Origin: a virus
Strand: one strand, 5' to 3'
Virus record (IMG/VR): IMGVR_UViG_3300028025_002279
Location: 1-57,883 of that record
Length of the DNA: 57,883 nucleotides
Shown here: one piece after another, positions 12,748 through 20,550 of the stretch
Position numbering within the stretch: position 1 is the stretch's first letter
Layout of the letters: each line of letters starts with the position of its first letter
Translations under genes and position numbers: made by a program
Notes under the pieces: model-generated
What the model was told of the DNA's origin: nothing
The model's input: the letters and a program-made list of their open reading frames with translations, nothing else
Databases searched by the model: none

Positions 12748-13245
12748 ATGAATAAGCAACAACAAAAGAAACTTCTCACAGAAATTATAAACGAAGATGC
12801 TAAGGATGGGTTATACATAGATAAGCCATTTAAGTATGCCTTTGTAAGAGAAATAACGGATAGTTGGGAGCAAGGAGAAATCTCTTATGGTAGGATGGTA
12901 GAGATGTTAAACGATATAGCAATAAAATGGCACGAGAACCATATCGGTGGCTCCAACAAAATGGTAGAGCATTATATTGTTGACACCAACAAAATGATGA
13001 CGGCAGTAGACTGGCTTATTAATAGATTCAATTACATAAGGTGCATATATGCAGATGATATGGAAGATGGTCAAGCTATAGAATCTGCTATAAAGATAGC
13101 AAGAGAGATGGAGAAGCTACAAATAATTAATGCTTTTAAAACTGGAGAATATAATTCAGTAGATTATTTTAATGCAGAATATCCTCATCAAGAAACTTCT
13201 GAGAATTACTACAACGAAACTTATAAGAATGAAAAAGATAATTGA
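12748..13245 (+). CDS. 165-aa early protein, unknown
   Basis: I start it at ATG 12748 (MNKQQQKKLLTEIINEDAKD...), because the upstream extension lies in the AT-rich intergenic region. A largely helical protein, with WEQGEISYGRMVEMLNDIAIKWHENH in the middle and an Asn/Tyr-rich, probably disordered C-terminus. No motif is recognised. Its end overlaps a 27-aa ORF. Confidence 0.68.
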   Translation: MNKQQQKKLLTEIINEDAKDGLYIDKPFKYAFVREITDSWEQGEISYGRMVEMLNDIAIKWHENHIGGSNKMVEHYIVDTNKMMTAVDWLINRFNYIRCIYADDMEDGQAIESAIKIAREMEKLQIINAFKTGEYNSVDYFNAEYPHQETSENYYNETYKNEKDN

Positions 13246-13312
13246 CTTTTTAAGATGGCTAGAAGATTACAGGATTACACTAATGGAAAAATCAGGAACA
13301 GGTAAATTTTAA
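13229..13312 (+). CDS. 27-aa peptide, uncertain
   Basis: Translates as MKKIIDFLRWLEDYRITLME followed by KSGTGKF, an amphipathic basic helix. It overlaps the end of the previous gene by 17 bases and ends 3 bases before the SNase-like gene, so it bridges the gap in the pattern typical of coupled genes. It could equally be a chance ORF. Confidence 0.35.
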   Translation: MKKIIDFLRWLEDYRITLMEKSGTGKF

Positions 13313-13315
13313 CAT

Positions 13316-13657
13316 ATGATGATGACATATAGAGCTATCGTAGAAAAGATAGTAGATGGAGACACTATTAACATGAATATAGACTTAGGATTTAGGGTAT
13401 GGATAAAGGCTAATTGTAGGCTGTATGGTATAAACACTCCAGAACTTAACAGCAAAGATGAGGACGAAAGAATCAGGGCAAAGCAAGCTGTTTCACACCT
13501 ATCTGAGCTAGTAAATGTTGGAGAGAGATATAACATAATTAGTCACGAACTAGATAAGTATGGTAGGCCTCTTGTGACTATACTTAAAAATGGTGTAGAG
13601 GATAGCATAAATAATATAATGGTACAATCAGGTCACGCAGTAAAATATAACCCATGA
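13316..13657 (+). CDS. Staphylococcal-nuclease-like (SNase) protein
   Basis: A 113-aa thermonuclease-type fold, close to the minimal domain length. VDGDT at residues 13-17 gives the metal-binding Asp16. CRLYGINTPE at 34-43 supplies catalytic Arg35 and Glu43. KYGRPL at 81-86 supplies Arg84. The usual calcium-ligand Asp between Arg35 and Glu43 is replaced by Asn40. SNases cleave DNA or RNA. No signal peptide is visible, so it should act in the cytoplasm, perhaps on host DNA or in recombination together with the downstream exonuclease. It is coupled by ATGA overlap to the next small gene. Confidence 0.85.
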   Translation: MMMTYRAIVEKIVDGDTINMNIDLGFRVWIKANCRLYGINTPELNSKDEDERIRAKQAVSHLSELVNVGERYNIISHELDKYGRPLVTILKNGVEDSINNIMVQSGHAVKYNP

Positions 13658-13785
13658 CAATACTAATAATCTTAATGCTTCTCCTATTTATAGGATGGCT
13701 TAGTTACGAACTATACAATGCTCCATATATGGATGAGGATGGTAACATAATAGATATGAAAAACAATAACCATGATAATAACTAG
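13654..13785 (+). CDS. 43-aa single-span membrane protein
   Basis: Translates as MTILIILMLLLFIGWLSYEL followed by a polar tail (YNAPYMDEDGNIIDMKNNNHDNN). One N-terminal membrane helix with the tail outside or inside the cell. It starts in an ATGA overlap with the SNase gene and overlaps the exonuclease gene by 14 bases. Function unknown. An anchor for a neighbouring protein is possible. Confidence 0.55.
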   Translation: MTILIILMLLLFIGWLSYELYNAPYMDEDGNIIDMKNNNHDNN

Positions 13786-14533
13786 ACAGACACTAGAAGA
13801 AAGACCTCTGAGTTTTAGCTCTATCAAAGAATTTGCTAAGTCTCCTAGACACTACCTTGACTACATATCAAAAGAAAGGACACCACCTACTGATGCTATG
13901 AAGCTAGGTTCTATGGTGCACTGCATGATTCTAACACCTAACCTATTCAATGAACAGTTTGCTGTTGCTCCTGATATTAACAAGAGGACTAATGCAGGCA
14001 AGGAAGAATGGATTCAGTTCGCTAACCTACATGCAGGTAAAACCATCATAAACAACGAAGATTACGAACATGCTAGAAAGCTGGTAGATGGAGTTCTATG
14101 TAATGACTTGATATACGATACAGTCATGTCTTGCACAAACTTTGAGAAAGAGTGGCGTGCAGAATTAGATGGATTACCTTATAGAGGATTCTTTGATGGT
14201 GAGTCAGATGATTATATACTTGAAATCAAAACAACAACAGATGGTCATCCTAAAGCTGTTATGAGTGACTTTATAAGACGTAAGTATCACATGCAGTCAG
14301 GCATATATAATCAAGTATCCGGCAAGAAAGTACTCTATCTAATTGTAGAGACATCTGCCCCATATCTTTCCTACCTAGCATATGCTGATACAAGATACGT
14401 AGATTTAGGTAAGAAGGATGTATCAGAACTTAACAACAGATTCTACAAGTGTCTTGAGTCCGGTGATTTCACTGGAGGATACGATTACGACAATGTAATT
14501 ACAATAGACCTGCCTTGGTCTGTGGAAAAGTAA
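13772..14533 (+). CDS. PD-(D/E)XK exonuclease, RecB/Exo VIII-like
   Basis: A 253-aa nuclease of the PDDEXK_1/DUF3799 type. It shows LSFSSIKEFAKSPRHYLDY at residues 13-31, KLGSMVHCMIL at 44-54 (the Gly-x3-His motif), GFFDGE at 139-144, YILEIKTT at 148-155 (catalytic Asp142, Glu151 and Lys153) and the RecB-family QxxxY motif QSGIY at 175-179. Enzymes of this type resect double-stranded ends to give 3' overhangs. With the ERF annealing protein it forms a Red-like recombination pair, useful for concatemer formation and repair. It ends just before a strong promoter. Confidence 0.88.
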   Translation: MIITRQTLEERPLSFSSIKEFAKSPRHYLDYISKERTPPTDAMKLGSMVHCMILTPNLFNEQFAVAPDINKRTNAGKEEWIQFANLHAGKTIINNEDYEHARKLVDGVLCNDLIYDTVMSCTNFEKEWRAELDGLPYRGFFDGESDDYILEIKTTTDGHPKAVMSDFIRRKYHMQSGIYNQVSGKKVLYLIVETSAPYLSYLAYADTRYVDLGKKDVSELNNRFYKCLESGDFTGGYDYDNVITIDLPWSVEK

Positions 14534-14534
14534 T

Positions 14535-14565
14535 TTTGCTGATATACAAATAGTTTGTAGATTTG
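14535..14565 (+). promoter_or_regulatory. Bacteroidetes-type promoter for replication genes
   Basis: -33 TTTG at 14535-14538, a 19-base spacer and -7 TAGATTTG at 14558-14565, a full match to the Bacteroidetes consensus. The inverted repeat ACAAA-TAG-TTTGT overlaps the spacer and the first base of the -7 box and could be an operator. The next start codon is 5 bases after the box, so the transcript is nearly leaderless. Confidence 0.8.
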
Positions 14566-14570
14566 CATAG

Positions 14571-14933
14571 ATGTCGAGATACGATTATATATACATCCAC
14601 CATAAGCACTTTAATATAGGTGGTATGACTGAGGATGATATCCTAGACCTTGTTGGACTTGAGTTTCAAACTAAGGACATGGATAGGGAGTTTCTGACAT
14701 ATATAATTGACGAACAAGGAGACTTATTTTTTGATGACTACCACTATGAATTAGTAGACTCAGATGGTGGACTATTCAGCAAAAAACTACAGGTTGTAGA
14801 AGACGGACGCAAGCCATCAAAATTTACAGGTATTGTAATGTTTTATGGTAAGCCATACGAGAGCATGTATACATTTCAATGTAAGATTGTAAACGGTAAG
14901 CTGAAATACATCAAGCTGATATCAATAATATAA
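14571..14933 (+). CDS. 120-aa protein at head of replication unit
   Basis: A beta-rich acidic protein (YDYIYIHHKHFNIGGMTEDDILDLVGLEFQTKDM...; ...QGDLFFDDYHYELVDSDGGLF...), first gene after the promoter. No family is recognised. Co-transcription with the SSB-like and primase-helicase genes suggests a replication accessory. That is inference. Confidence 0.7.
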   Translation: MSRYDYIYIHHKHFNIGGMTEDDILDLVGLEFQTKDMDREFLTYIIDEQGDLFFDDYHYELVDSDGGLFSKKLQVVEDGRKPSKFTGIVMFYGKPYESMYTFQCKIVNGKLKYIKLISII

Positions 14934-14934
14934 C

Positions 14935-15204
14935 ATGAGCAGGGGAATAACCAAATCAAAACTGAAACAGAAGCACCCTAGACTCGCAGAAGTCTTGGAC
15001 TCGATAGAGGCAACCAATAAGAAGAAGCACTATTGGTTCTTTGCCAACTACGATGGTAAGTACACTACGCCAACAGGTGGACCTAGAACTGTTTCTCTAG
15101 GTGCAATCATAGATGTAATTAATGAATATGGCATGGACGTAGAAATTAACGTAGTGCCTGACCCTACTAAGAAGAGGCTCTGGGAGCCACTAGTCAAACC
15201 ATAA
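14935..15204 (+). CDS. 89-aa basic protein, unknown
   Basis: Starts 1 base after the previous stop. A basic N-terminus (MSRGITKSKLKQKHPRLAEVLDSIEATNKKKHYW) is followed by a beta-rich part with a TPTGGPRTVSLGAIIDVINEYGMDVEINVVPD segment. It could bind DNA. No family is recognised. It is followed by a terminator. Confidence 0.68.
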   Translation: MSRGITKSKLKQKHPRLAEVLDSIEATNKKKHYWFFANYDGKYTTPTGGPRTVSLGAIIDVINEYGMDVEINVVPDPTKKRLWEPLVKP

Positions 15205-15220
15205 GTTTCATAAGCAATAC

Positions 15221-15252
15221 GCCCGGCTTGTCTAGGCTGGGCTTTATTTTTT
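15221..15252 (+). terminator. Intrinsic terminator
   Basis: GCCCGGC (15221-15227) pairs with GCTGGGC (15236-15242), 7 bp with one G-U, followed by TTTATTTTTT. It lies between the 89-aa protein gene and the SSB-like gene and may set a lower level of expression for the helicase genes unless read through. Confidence 0.85.
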
Positions 15253-15273
15253 AATCAATTAAAACCAATAAAT

Positions 15274-15525
15274 ATGAGCGAAGCAAAAAGAAAATCAGAA
15301 TTTGGCATTTGGAAAAAGAATGTCAGAATGAAAGATGGTACATCATCTGAAGTATTAAGTTTTTCAGTTAATGGAGTACGCTACACTGCATGGCCTAACA
15401 AGTACAAGAGTAGTGGCAAGTCTCCTGACTTTAACGTGTACATTGATACATATGTAAAGCCAGAGTCTAACGAACAACCTGCTGTTGCTAACAACACAGC
15501 TAAGGTTGAAGACCTACCATTCTAA
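15274..15525 (+). CDS. SSB-like protein with acidic DLPF tail
   Basis: An 83-aa protein with a beta-rich core (residues 9-62: GIWKKNVRMKDGTSSEVLSFSVNG..., YKSSGKSPDFNVYIDTYV) and a flexible tail ending in KVEDLPF. The final acidic-DLPF matches the C-terminal tip by which bacterial SSBs recruit partner proteins. It is shorter than a normal OB-fold SSB, so it is either a minimal single-strand-binding protein or an SSB mimic that engages host SSB partners. It lies 15-20 bases before the primase-helicase gene. Confidence 0.7.
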   Translation: MSEAKRKSEFGIWKKNVRMKDGTSSEVLSFSVNGVRYTAWPNKYKSSGKSPDFNVYIDTYVKPESNEQPAVANNTAKVEDLPF

Positions 15526-15545
15526 ACTGAAAACTTACATTGCTT

Positions 15546-17351
15546 ATGGTTACTATGTTTCAGGACATCACGTCCATCACAAATCCCTACGTCGTAAATC
15601 TAGAGACTGTATTAGAAGCTATCAAGTCCGGCAAGTACAAGGATAAGATAGAAGAGATACGCTCAGATATAGATGACGACAGAAGGAGGAAGCTAAAAGG
15701 AAAACTACCATGCGTTTTATTCTGCGGAGAATTTACTAATGGAGTTGAGAAAGAGAAGGATGGTATAAAGTATATATCATTCAGAGACGATAGGTCTCTA
15801 AAGAAACACAGTGGCTTCGTACCCATAGACATAGATAAGCTGGATAACATAGATGTAAGAAGGGAGGAACTAAAAAGCCTCCCATTCATCTATGCTTTAT
15901 GGAAGTCATCTTCCGGTCAAGGTCTACACGGACTAGTAAAGATTGCAGACCCAAATAAACACACACAACATTATCGAGCTCTCTCTAATCACATTCCTGA
16001 TTTAGATAAAACAGCACAAAACCCTTCAAGGGTTCTATACGTATCTTACGACCCAGATATATATATAAACGATAAGTGCGATACGTTCTATGACATAGAA
16101 ACAGAACATAAAGCAGCTGTTGTGTATGGAAAGGGTGATGGCAATACTGACTATAGAAAGGTAGACATTGCTTGTAGAATGATACGTAACGCTCCTGATG
16201 GAGAGAAGCATAACACTCTACTTAGAGCAGCTAACCTTCTAGGTGGATTCGTAGCTACTGAAACTGTTGAGTATGATGTAGCAGAGTATTCTCTGAGACA
16301 CGAGATTAGCAGGAGAAACGTAGACAACATCAACCTAGCATATTCTACTATTAAAGATGGATTGAAGCATGGAATGACCATGCCAATATCCAATATCGAG
16401 TTAGAGTATAAGGCTGCTATTGATGACTTAGGACTAATGGAGGAGGAGCTAAACTTCCTTACCAACAACAAGACTGATGAAGAATATATACACAACTTCA
16501 GACTTGGATTGATACCTCAAGGTCTACCATTTGGTCACTATGCACTAGATGAACACGTGCTCTTAAAAGAGGGTGAGTTCTATGCAATACTTGGTCACTC
16601 TCATATTGGTAAGTCAACACTTACATTGTGGTTCTTGTTCTTGGCGGCACTAAGGTATAACTGGAACTTCATGGTATACTGTGGAGAGAATAGTTCAGCA
16701 TCTGTCAAGATTAAGCTAATGCAGTTCCTTGTAGGCAAGAGGATACAGAAGTTTACAGAGTACGAGCAGAAGCTCTCACTCAAATTTGTAGACGACCACT
16801 TCTTCCTGCTATCAAGTAATGAACTGTACAGCTACAAGGATATCATAAACCATGCCGTAAAGTTGATGGAGTATAAGTCGCTGAAAGGAATATTTATAGA
16901 CCCATATAATTCCCTTAAGATGGAGTTGGTTGGTAACGCTAGTAAGTATACCTACGACTATGAGGCCTACAGTGCCATGCTTACATTTACCAAGAAGTAT
17001 AACACTTCGCTGTTCCTTTCTGTTCACACTACTACAGCTGCACAGAGAGAGAAGGATGGTCAAGGTAATCAAGTAATGCCACACGCAACTGATGCTGAAG
17101 GCGGTAGTGCACTATATAACAGGTGTGACAACTTTATAACCATACACAGGAAGATTAAAGATAACAATGAGTTCATGTATACTCAAGTATCTGTTGATAA
17201 AGTTAGGAATGATGACACGGGTGGTAGGCCTACACATAGAGCAGAGCCTGTAATACTTAGAATGGTAGACAAGGTAGAATTTGTAAACGAAGATGGCACA
17301 CAGCCATTTAATAGAGATAGAGAACTTTTAATTCACGGATATAAAGTATGA
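15546..17351 (+). CDS. Primase-helicase fusion (VirE_N/BT4734-like + RecA-like)
   Basis: A 601-aa protein (ATG at 15546 chosen; TTG 15540 and ATG 15555 are alternatives). Residues 1-190 form a BT4734/VirE_N-type domain related to archaeo-eukaryotic primases: VPIDID near 95 (hDhD) and SSSGQGLHG near 121-129 (sxH). Residues about 315-600 form a DnaB/RecA-like ATPase with Walker A GHSHIGKST (350-358), Walker B-like LKGIFIDPY (446-454) and a later SVHTT-type motif. It should prime and unwind phage DNA. No DNA polymerase is present in the window, so it presumably works with the host replicase. It ends in an ATGA overlap with the next gene. Confidence 0.88.
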   Translation: MVTMFQDITSITNPYVVNLETVLEAIKSGKYKDKIEEIRSDIDDDRRRKLKGKLPCVLFCGEFTNGVEKEKDGIKYISFRDDRSLKKHSGFVPIDIDKLDNIDVRREELKSLPFIYALWKSSSGQGLHGLVKIADPNKHTQHYRALSNHIPDLDKTAQNPSRVLYVSYDPDIYINDKCDTFYDIETEHKAAVVYGKGDGNTDYRKVDIACRMIRNAPDGEKHNTLLRAANLLGGFVATETVEYDVAEYSLRHEISRRNVDNINLAYSTIKDGLKHGMTMPISNIELEYKAAIDDLGLMEEELNFLTNNKTDEEYIHNFRLGLIPQGLPFGHYALDEHVLLKEGEFYAILGHSHIGKSTLTLWFLFLAALRYNWNFMVYCGENSSASVKIKLMQFLVGKRIQKFTEYEQKLSLKFVDDHFFLLSSNELYSYKDIINHAVKLMEYKSLKGIFIDPYNSLKMELVGNASKYTYDYEAYSAMLTFTKKYNTSLFLSVHTTTAAQREKDGQGNQVMPHATDAEGGSALYNRCDNFITIHRKIKDNNEFMYTQVSVDKVRNDDTGGRPTHRAEPVILRMVDKVEFVNEDGTQPFNRDRELLIHGYKV

Positions 17352-17587
17352 AGGGATACGATTTCATTATAGAGGACAGGGTTCCTGTGGTTGTATATGA
17401 TACTACAATAGAAAGCATAGAAGAGAGAAAGAAGAAAGCCAAAAACTATGATTCGATAAAGAAAGCTTGTCAGGTTCTTGGTGTAGGACAAAATGCGATA
17501 CGGATTGCCATAAGGAACAGGAGGAGAATATTCTCACCAAACTTAAAAAAAGAAGTAGCAGTTCGCTATGAAACAAGTAGGAAGTAG
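17348..17587 (+). CDS. Small HTH-like DNA-binding protein
   Basis: A 79-aa protein. Residues about 40-70 (DSIKKACQVLGVGQNAIRIAIRNRRRIFSPNL) resemble a helix-turn-helix with a basic recognition helix. The N-terminus is a beta hairpin. It is coupled to the helicase by an ATGA overlap and overlaps the following nuclease by 20 bases. It could be a regulator or a helicase accessory factor. Confidence 0.65.
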   Translation: MKGYDFIIEDRVPVVVYDTTIESIEERKKKAKNYDSIKKACQVLGVGQNAIRIAIRNRRRIFSPNLKKEVAVRYETSRK

Positions 17588-17945
17588 CCAAAAGAATTTC
17601 GATTTAGACCTTGAGTATGGTGAAGCAGGTGAATCAAAGCTGTTGTCTATACTCAATGGTGCTAAGAAGGTAGAAGTTAAGACTGATAGGCTAGCTCATG
17701 TTACAGGCAATGTAGCCGTAGAATTTAGATGTAATGGTAGGAGGAGTGGCATATCTACAACTGAAGCTGACTACTGGGCTTTTGTACTTTTAGATGGTAA
17801 GATTATAATCATGATACAAATCGATGAGCTAAGAGAAGTAGCTAGAAATAACTATCGTCTTGGACGTGTTGTATGCGGAGGAGACGGTAATAATTCAGAG
17901 ATGATTCTTGTAAACATAAAACAACTATATGAAAGAAGTATTTAA
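17568..17945 (+). CDS. PD-(D/E)XK nuclease, resolvase-like
   Basis: A 125-aa single-domain nuclease. EYGEAGESKLLSIL at residues 16-29 carries the motif I Glu. KKVEVKTDR at 33-41 carries the E-x-K core. GRRSGISTTEADYWAFVLL at 57-75 supplies the following conserved region. This layout is common in phage PD-(D/E)XK endonucleases that resemble Holliday-junction resolvases. A role in resolving replication or recombination intermediates would suit its place directly downstream of the helicase. Confidence 0.78.
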   Translation: MKQVGSSQKNFDLDLEYGEAGESKLLSILNGAKKVEVKTDRLAHVTGNVAVEFRCNGRRSGISTTEADYWAFVLLDGKIIIMIQIDELREVARNNYRLGRVVCGGDGNNSEMILVNIKQLYERSI

Positions 17946-18327
17946 GGACGCAGCACTACAGTCTGCATTTGAGAGAGCTGTAACAAGCTACGAAAGTTTT
18001 AGGTCTGTTGTTGCAAAACAGGTAGACTGTGCTAATCCAAGCGAGATTATTGCTCACATGACAGAACTTACAGGAGTAATGACTATCGGTGCTACATGCA
18101 AAGCACAGTTCCAATTCCTTACAGAGAAGCTATCTTTTCAGAAGATGATGAATCTAAACAACGATGACATGTCTGCAACAGAGAAGAAGGTTATCATAGC
18201 CTATGAGATTGGTGACTGTTCGTTCTACAACAACCTCTGTGAGTACCTTATCAAAGAGGCACACTACAAGCATGACTTGTTGAGGAGTGCACTCTCTTAT
18301 TGTAAATCTGAAATAAATATGATATGA
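17929..18327 (+). CDS. 132-aa helical protein, unknown
   Basis: A fully helical protein with regular heptad-like hydrophobics (AFERAVTSYESFRSVVAKQVDCANPSEIIAHMTELTGVMTIGATCKAQFQFLTEKL...). It overlaps the nuclease gene by 17 bases and the next gene by 4. No family is recognised. Proteins of this type often sit between replication genes in Bacteroidetes phages. Confidence 0.7.
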   Translation: MKEVFKDAALQSAFERAVTSYESFRSVVAKQVDCANPSEIIAHMTELTGVMTIGATCKAQFQFLTEKLSFQKMMNLNNDDMSATEKKVIIAYEIGDCSFYNNLCEYLIKEAHYKHDLLRSALSYCKSEINMI

Positions 18328-18566
18328 TTACAAGAGAAGACATAGCTATGTACAATCCAGATGCCATCATGTGGGATGGACTAGATGAAGCTATAATAGG
18401 CATGACCACAAACGGTCACGTAGTATACGACATCTCTAAGATTCATGAGTTATTGATGGCTAATAGCGACATGACACTAGATGAAGCTATTGATTACGCA
18501 GAGTATAATATACTTTGTGCTCACGTAGGAGAGTTTACACCAGTTCACATGACAACTTTAAAATAG
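18324..18566 (+). CDS. 80-aa early protein, unknown
   Basis: An alpha/beta protein (MITREDIAMYNPDAIMWDGLDEAIIGMTTNGHVVYDISKIHELL) similar in feel to small phage proteins that carry a DEAIIG...GHVVYD motif. It is coupled upstream by an ATGA overlap. Function unknown. Confidence 0.65.
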   Translation: MITREDIAMYNPDAIMWDGLDEAIIGMTTNGHVVYDISKIHELLMANSDMTLDEAIDYAEYNILCAHVGEFTPVHMTTLK

Positions 18567-18571
18567 AAAAC

Positions 18572-18787
18572 ATGGCAAAGTATCAAGGAGAAAACTACGG
18601 AACCATAATTACAATAGAGTTAAGCAACGAGCATACAGCAGATGAAGCTGTTAGGGCTTTTGGCTGTATTATGAAAACACTAGAGTTTCATGAGATGTCT
18701 ATTATCAATGCAATGTATAGATACGCAGACGAAAACACACCTGCTGAACCGGGTAAAATAAGTTTCGACTTTGAAGAGGATAACTAA
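18572..18787 (+). CDS. 71-aa protein, unknown
   Basis: I use the ATG at 18572 (MAKYQGENYGTIITIELSNE...), since an upstream in-frame start would lie inside the previous gene. Beta strand start, helical centre (ADEAVRAFGCIMKTLEFHEMSIINAMYRYA) and an acidic end. The last 17 bases overlap the DUF1064-like gene. Unrecognised. Confidence 0.63.
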   Translation: MAKYQGENYGTIITIELSNEHTADEAVRAFGCIMKTLEFHEMSIINAMYRYADENTPAEPGKISFDFEEDN

Positions 18788-19136
18788 ACAATATAAGTAC
18801 GGAGAGAAGTTCGACTCAAAGCTTGAGTTATACTTTTATGAACTCCTTAAGAAGGAGAATATAAAGTTTGACTTTCAAGTGACATATACCTTGCACCCAT
18901 CATTCAAGTACAACAAAGCCACGGTTAGGGCAATGACCCTGACTGTGGACTTTGATTTTACAAAGCATGGTAAGAATATTATAGTAGATACAAAAGGATT
19001 CCAGAGAGCAGATAATAAATTAAAGTGGAAATTGATTAAGTATGTTTTGTTTCAGTCAGGGAAGACACCTGATATACACTTCCCTAAGAATCAAAAAGAA
19101 TGTGGAGAAATTTTACAGATAATAAAAAAGTTGTAA
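18771..19136 (+). CDS. DUF1064-like PD-(D/E)XK endonuclease
   Basis: A 121-aa protein, probably starting at TTG 18771 because no ATG lies near. It shows FDSKLELYFYELLKKENI at residues 14-31, a FDFQVTYTLHPSF strand, LTVDFDFTKHGKNIIVDTKG with the paired Asp and the D-x-K core, and LKWKLIKYVLF after it. These match DUF1064-type phage endonucleases. The likely role is cleavage of branched or host DNA. It overlaps the previous gene by 17 bases, so it is probably translated by coupling. Confidence 0.8.
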   Translation: MKRITKQYKYGEKFDSKLELYFYELLKKENIKFDFQVTYTLHPSFKYNKATVRAMTLTVDFDFTKHGKNIIVDTKGFQRADNKLKWKLIKYVLFQSGKTPDIHFPKNQKECGEILQIIKKL

Positions 19137-19163
19137 TTTAGCAAACAATCCAACATAACCAAT

Positions 19164-20195
19164 ATGCCTAAAAAATTTAGACCTAGAATCACGGAAGATG
19201 AGTATAATATTTTATTAGACATTAGAAGTAGACACAAAGCTCTAAGTCAAGAATGCGAAGCAATAGGAATACCAGTAGGAGATGTAAAACATTATTGGTA
19301 TAAAGGTGAGAATTTCTCTATCAATGTAAAGAACCCAATTGTATCTTATACAGATGTAAAAGATATTATTGTAGAAGAGATGAAAATATACTCACCTAAG
19401 TACCCTGCTGTAAAGAGAGAGAAACATAAATCACCACATCTATTAGTTATAGACCCAGCTGATATCCACATAGGAAAACTTGCCGTAAAGTCAGAAACTG
19501 GTGAAGATTATAATCCCGGTATCGCTGTTGCAAGAGTATCTACAGCCGTTCAGGATATACTTGCAAAATCTCAGGGATTTAACGTAGACAAGATTATGTA
19601 CATCATAGGTAACGATATCCTACATACAGATACGCCTAGACGTACAACTACAAGCGGTACTCCACAGGATACTGAAGGCATGTGGCACGAGAACTTCTTG
19701 ACAGCCAAGTGGTTACATGTATCTGTTATCGAGATGCTTATGCAGGTAGCTGATGTATACGTACAATACGACCCATCTAATCATGACTATACATCTGGTT
19801 TTTTCCTAGCTGATACCATAAGTTCTTGGTTCTCAAACAGCAAACAAGTTACATTTAATGTTTCTGTTGCTCACAGGAAGTATTTTAGATACCATAATAA
19901 CCTTATAGGTACTACACATGGCGATGGTGCTAAAGAGACAGATTTAGCCCTCCTAATGGCTCACGAGACGGGTGCAGATTGGTCTCAGTGCAAGCACAAA
20001 TACTTCTACACACATCACATACATCACAAGAAATCAAAGGATTATATGGGAGTTACTGTAGAATCTATGAGGAGTCCTTCAGGACCTGATGGATGGCACT
20101 CTAGAAATGGATATCAACATAGCCCTAAAGGTGTAGATGCTTTCATACACCACCCCGAACAAGGTCAGATAGCTAGAATATCACATATATTCTGA
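19164..20195 (+). CDS. Calcineurin-like metallophosphoesterase
   Basis: A 343-aa protein. Residues 1-60 look like a winged-helix/HTH-type domain. The rest has the complete metallophosphoesterase motif set: DIH at 100-102, GND at 149-151, NHD at 206-208, THGD at 251-254 and HHIHH at 284-288. Such two-metal enzymes hydrolyse phosphodiesters. The N-terminal DNA-binding-like region suggests a nuclease acting on DNA. It is the last gene of the rightward half. No terminator with a T tract is visible after it. Confidence 0.87.
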   Translation: MPKKFRPRITEDEYNILLDIRSRHKALSQECEAIGIPVGDVKHYWYKGENFSINVKNPIVSYTDVKDIIVEEMKIYSPKYPAVKREKHKSPHLLVIDPADIHIGKLAVKSETGEDYNPGIAVARVSTAVQDILAKSQGFNVDKIMYIIGNDILHTDTPRRTTTSGTPQDTEGMWHENFLTAKWLHVSVIEMLMQVADVYVQYDPSNHDYTSGFFLADTISSWFSNSKQVTFNVSVAHRKYFRYHNNLIGTTHGDGAKETDLALLMAHETGADWSQCKHKYFYTHHIHHKKSKDYMGVTVESMRSPSGPDGWHSRNGYQHSPKGVDAFIHHPEQGQIARISHIF

Positions 20196-20224
20196 TTGTA
20201 AACAAAAAAGTTTGCAGAACTTAT

Positions 20225-20410
20225 CTAGTTAGCGTTAATTTGCATTAGCAAGAATGGGTCATTGTCATACGCAATGATTCCGTCATCACAAGAAATATAG
20301 TCGATATTGAATTTCTGGATTTCATTCAGAACTGTCTCTGTCTCCTTTATTGAACAAACGTAGAGGAGCATATCTGACTTATTTTCTGTTGGACGAACTA
20401 GATAAATCAT
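20225..20410 (-). CDS. 61-aa protein at convergence point
   Basis: A minus-strand ORF. I use ATG at 20410 rather than TTG at 20416. The product (MIYLVRPTENKSDMLLYVCS..., EIQKFNIDYISCDDGIIAYDN) looks like a small ferredoxin-like alpha/beta fold with two Cys residues. It is the last gene of the leftward half and converges with the phosphoesterase gene. Function unknown. Confidence 0.6.
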   Translation of the reverse strand: MIYLVRPTENKSDMLLYVCSIKETETVLNEIQKFNIDYISCDDGIIAYDNDPFLLMQINAN

Positions 20411-20427
20411 GACCAAATATATACATT

Positions 20428-20544
20428 ATGCAAGAGAATGAAAAAGACCAACTCATTAAGGAGTTGATGGAAAAGAAAAAAAAACTAGAAAAGATTCAAG
20501 ATGAAATTGCAAAGCAACTTAGAAAACTTATATATGCTAGATAA
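20428..20544 (+). CDS. 38-aa coiled-coil peptide, uncertain
   Basis: Translates as MQENEKDQLIKELMEKKKKL followed by EKIQDEIAKQLRKLIYAR, a single highly charged coiled-coil helix. It is divergent from the 61-aa gene (17 bases between start codons) and convergent with the next leftward gene, so it would be a lone rightward gene inside the leftward half. No promoter box was found. It may be spurious. Confidence 0.4.
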   Translation: MQENEKDQLIKELMEKKKKLEKIQDEIAKQLRKLIYAR

Positions 20545-20550
20545 CTATCA

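Noticed and set aside
14571-19136. Family A or B DNA polymerase among the replication genes
   Set aside because: Every ORF long enough was read. None shows polymerase motifs, so the phage probably uses the host enzyme or the gene lies outside the window.
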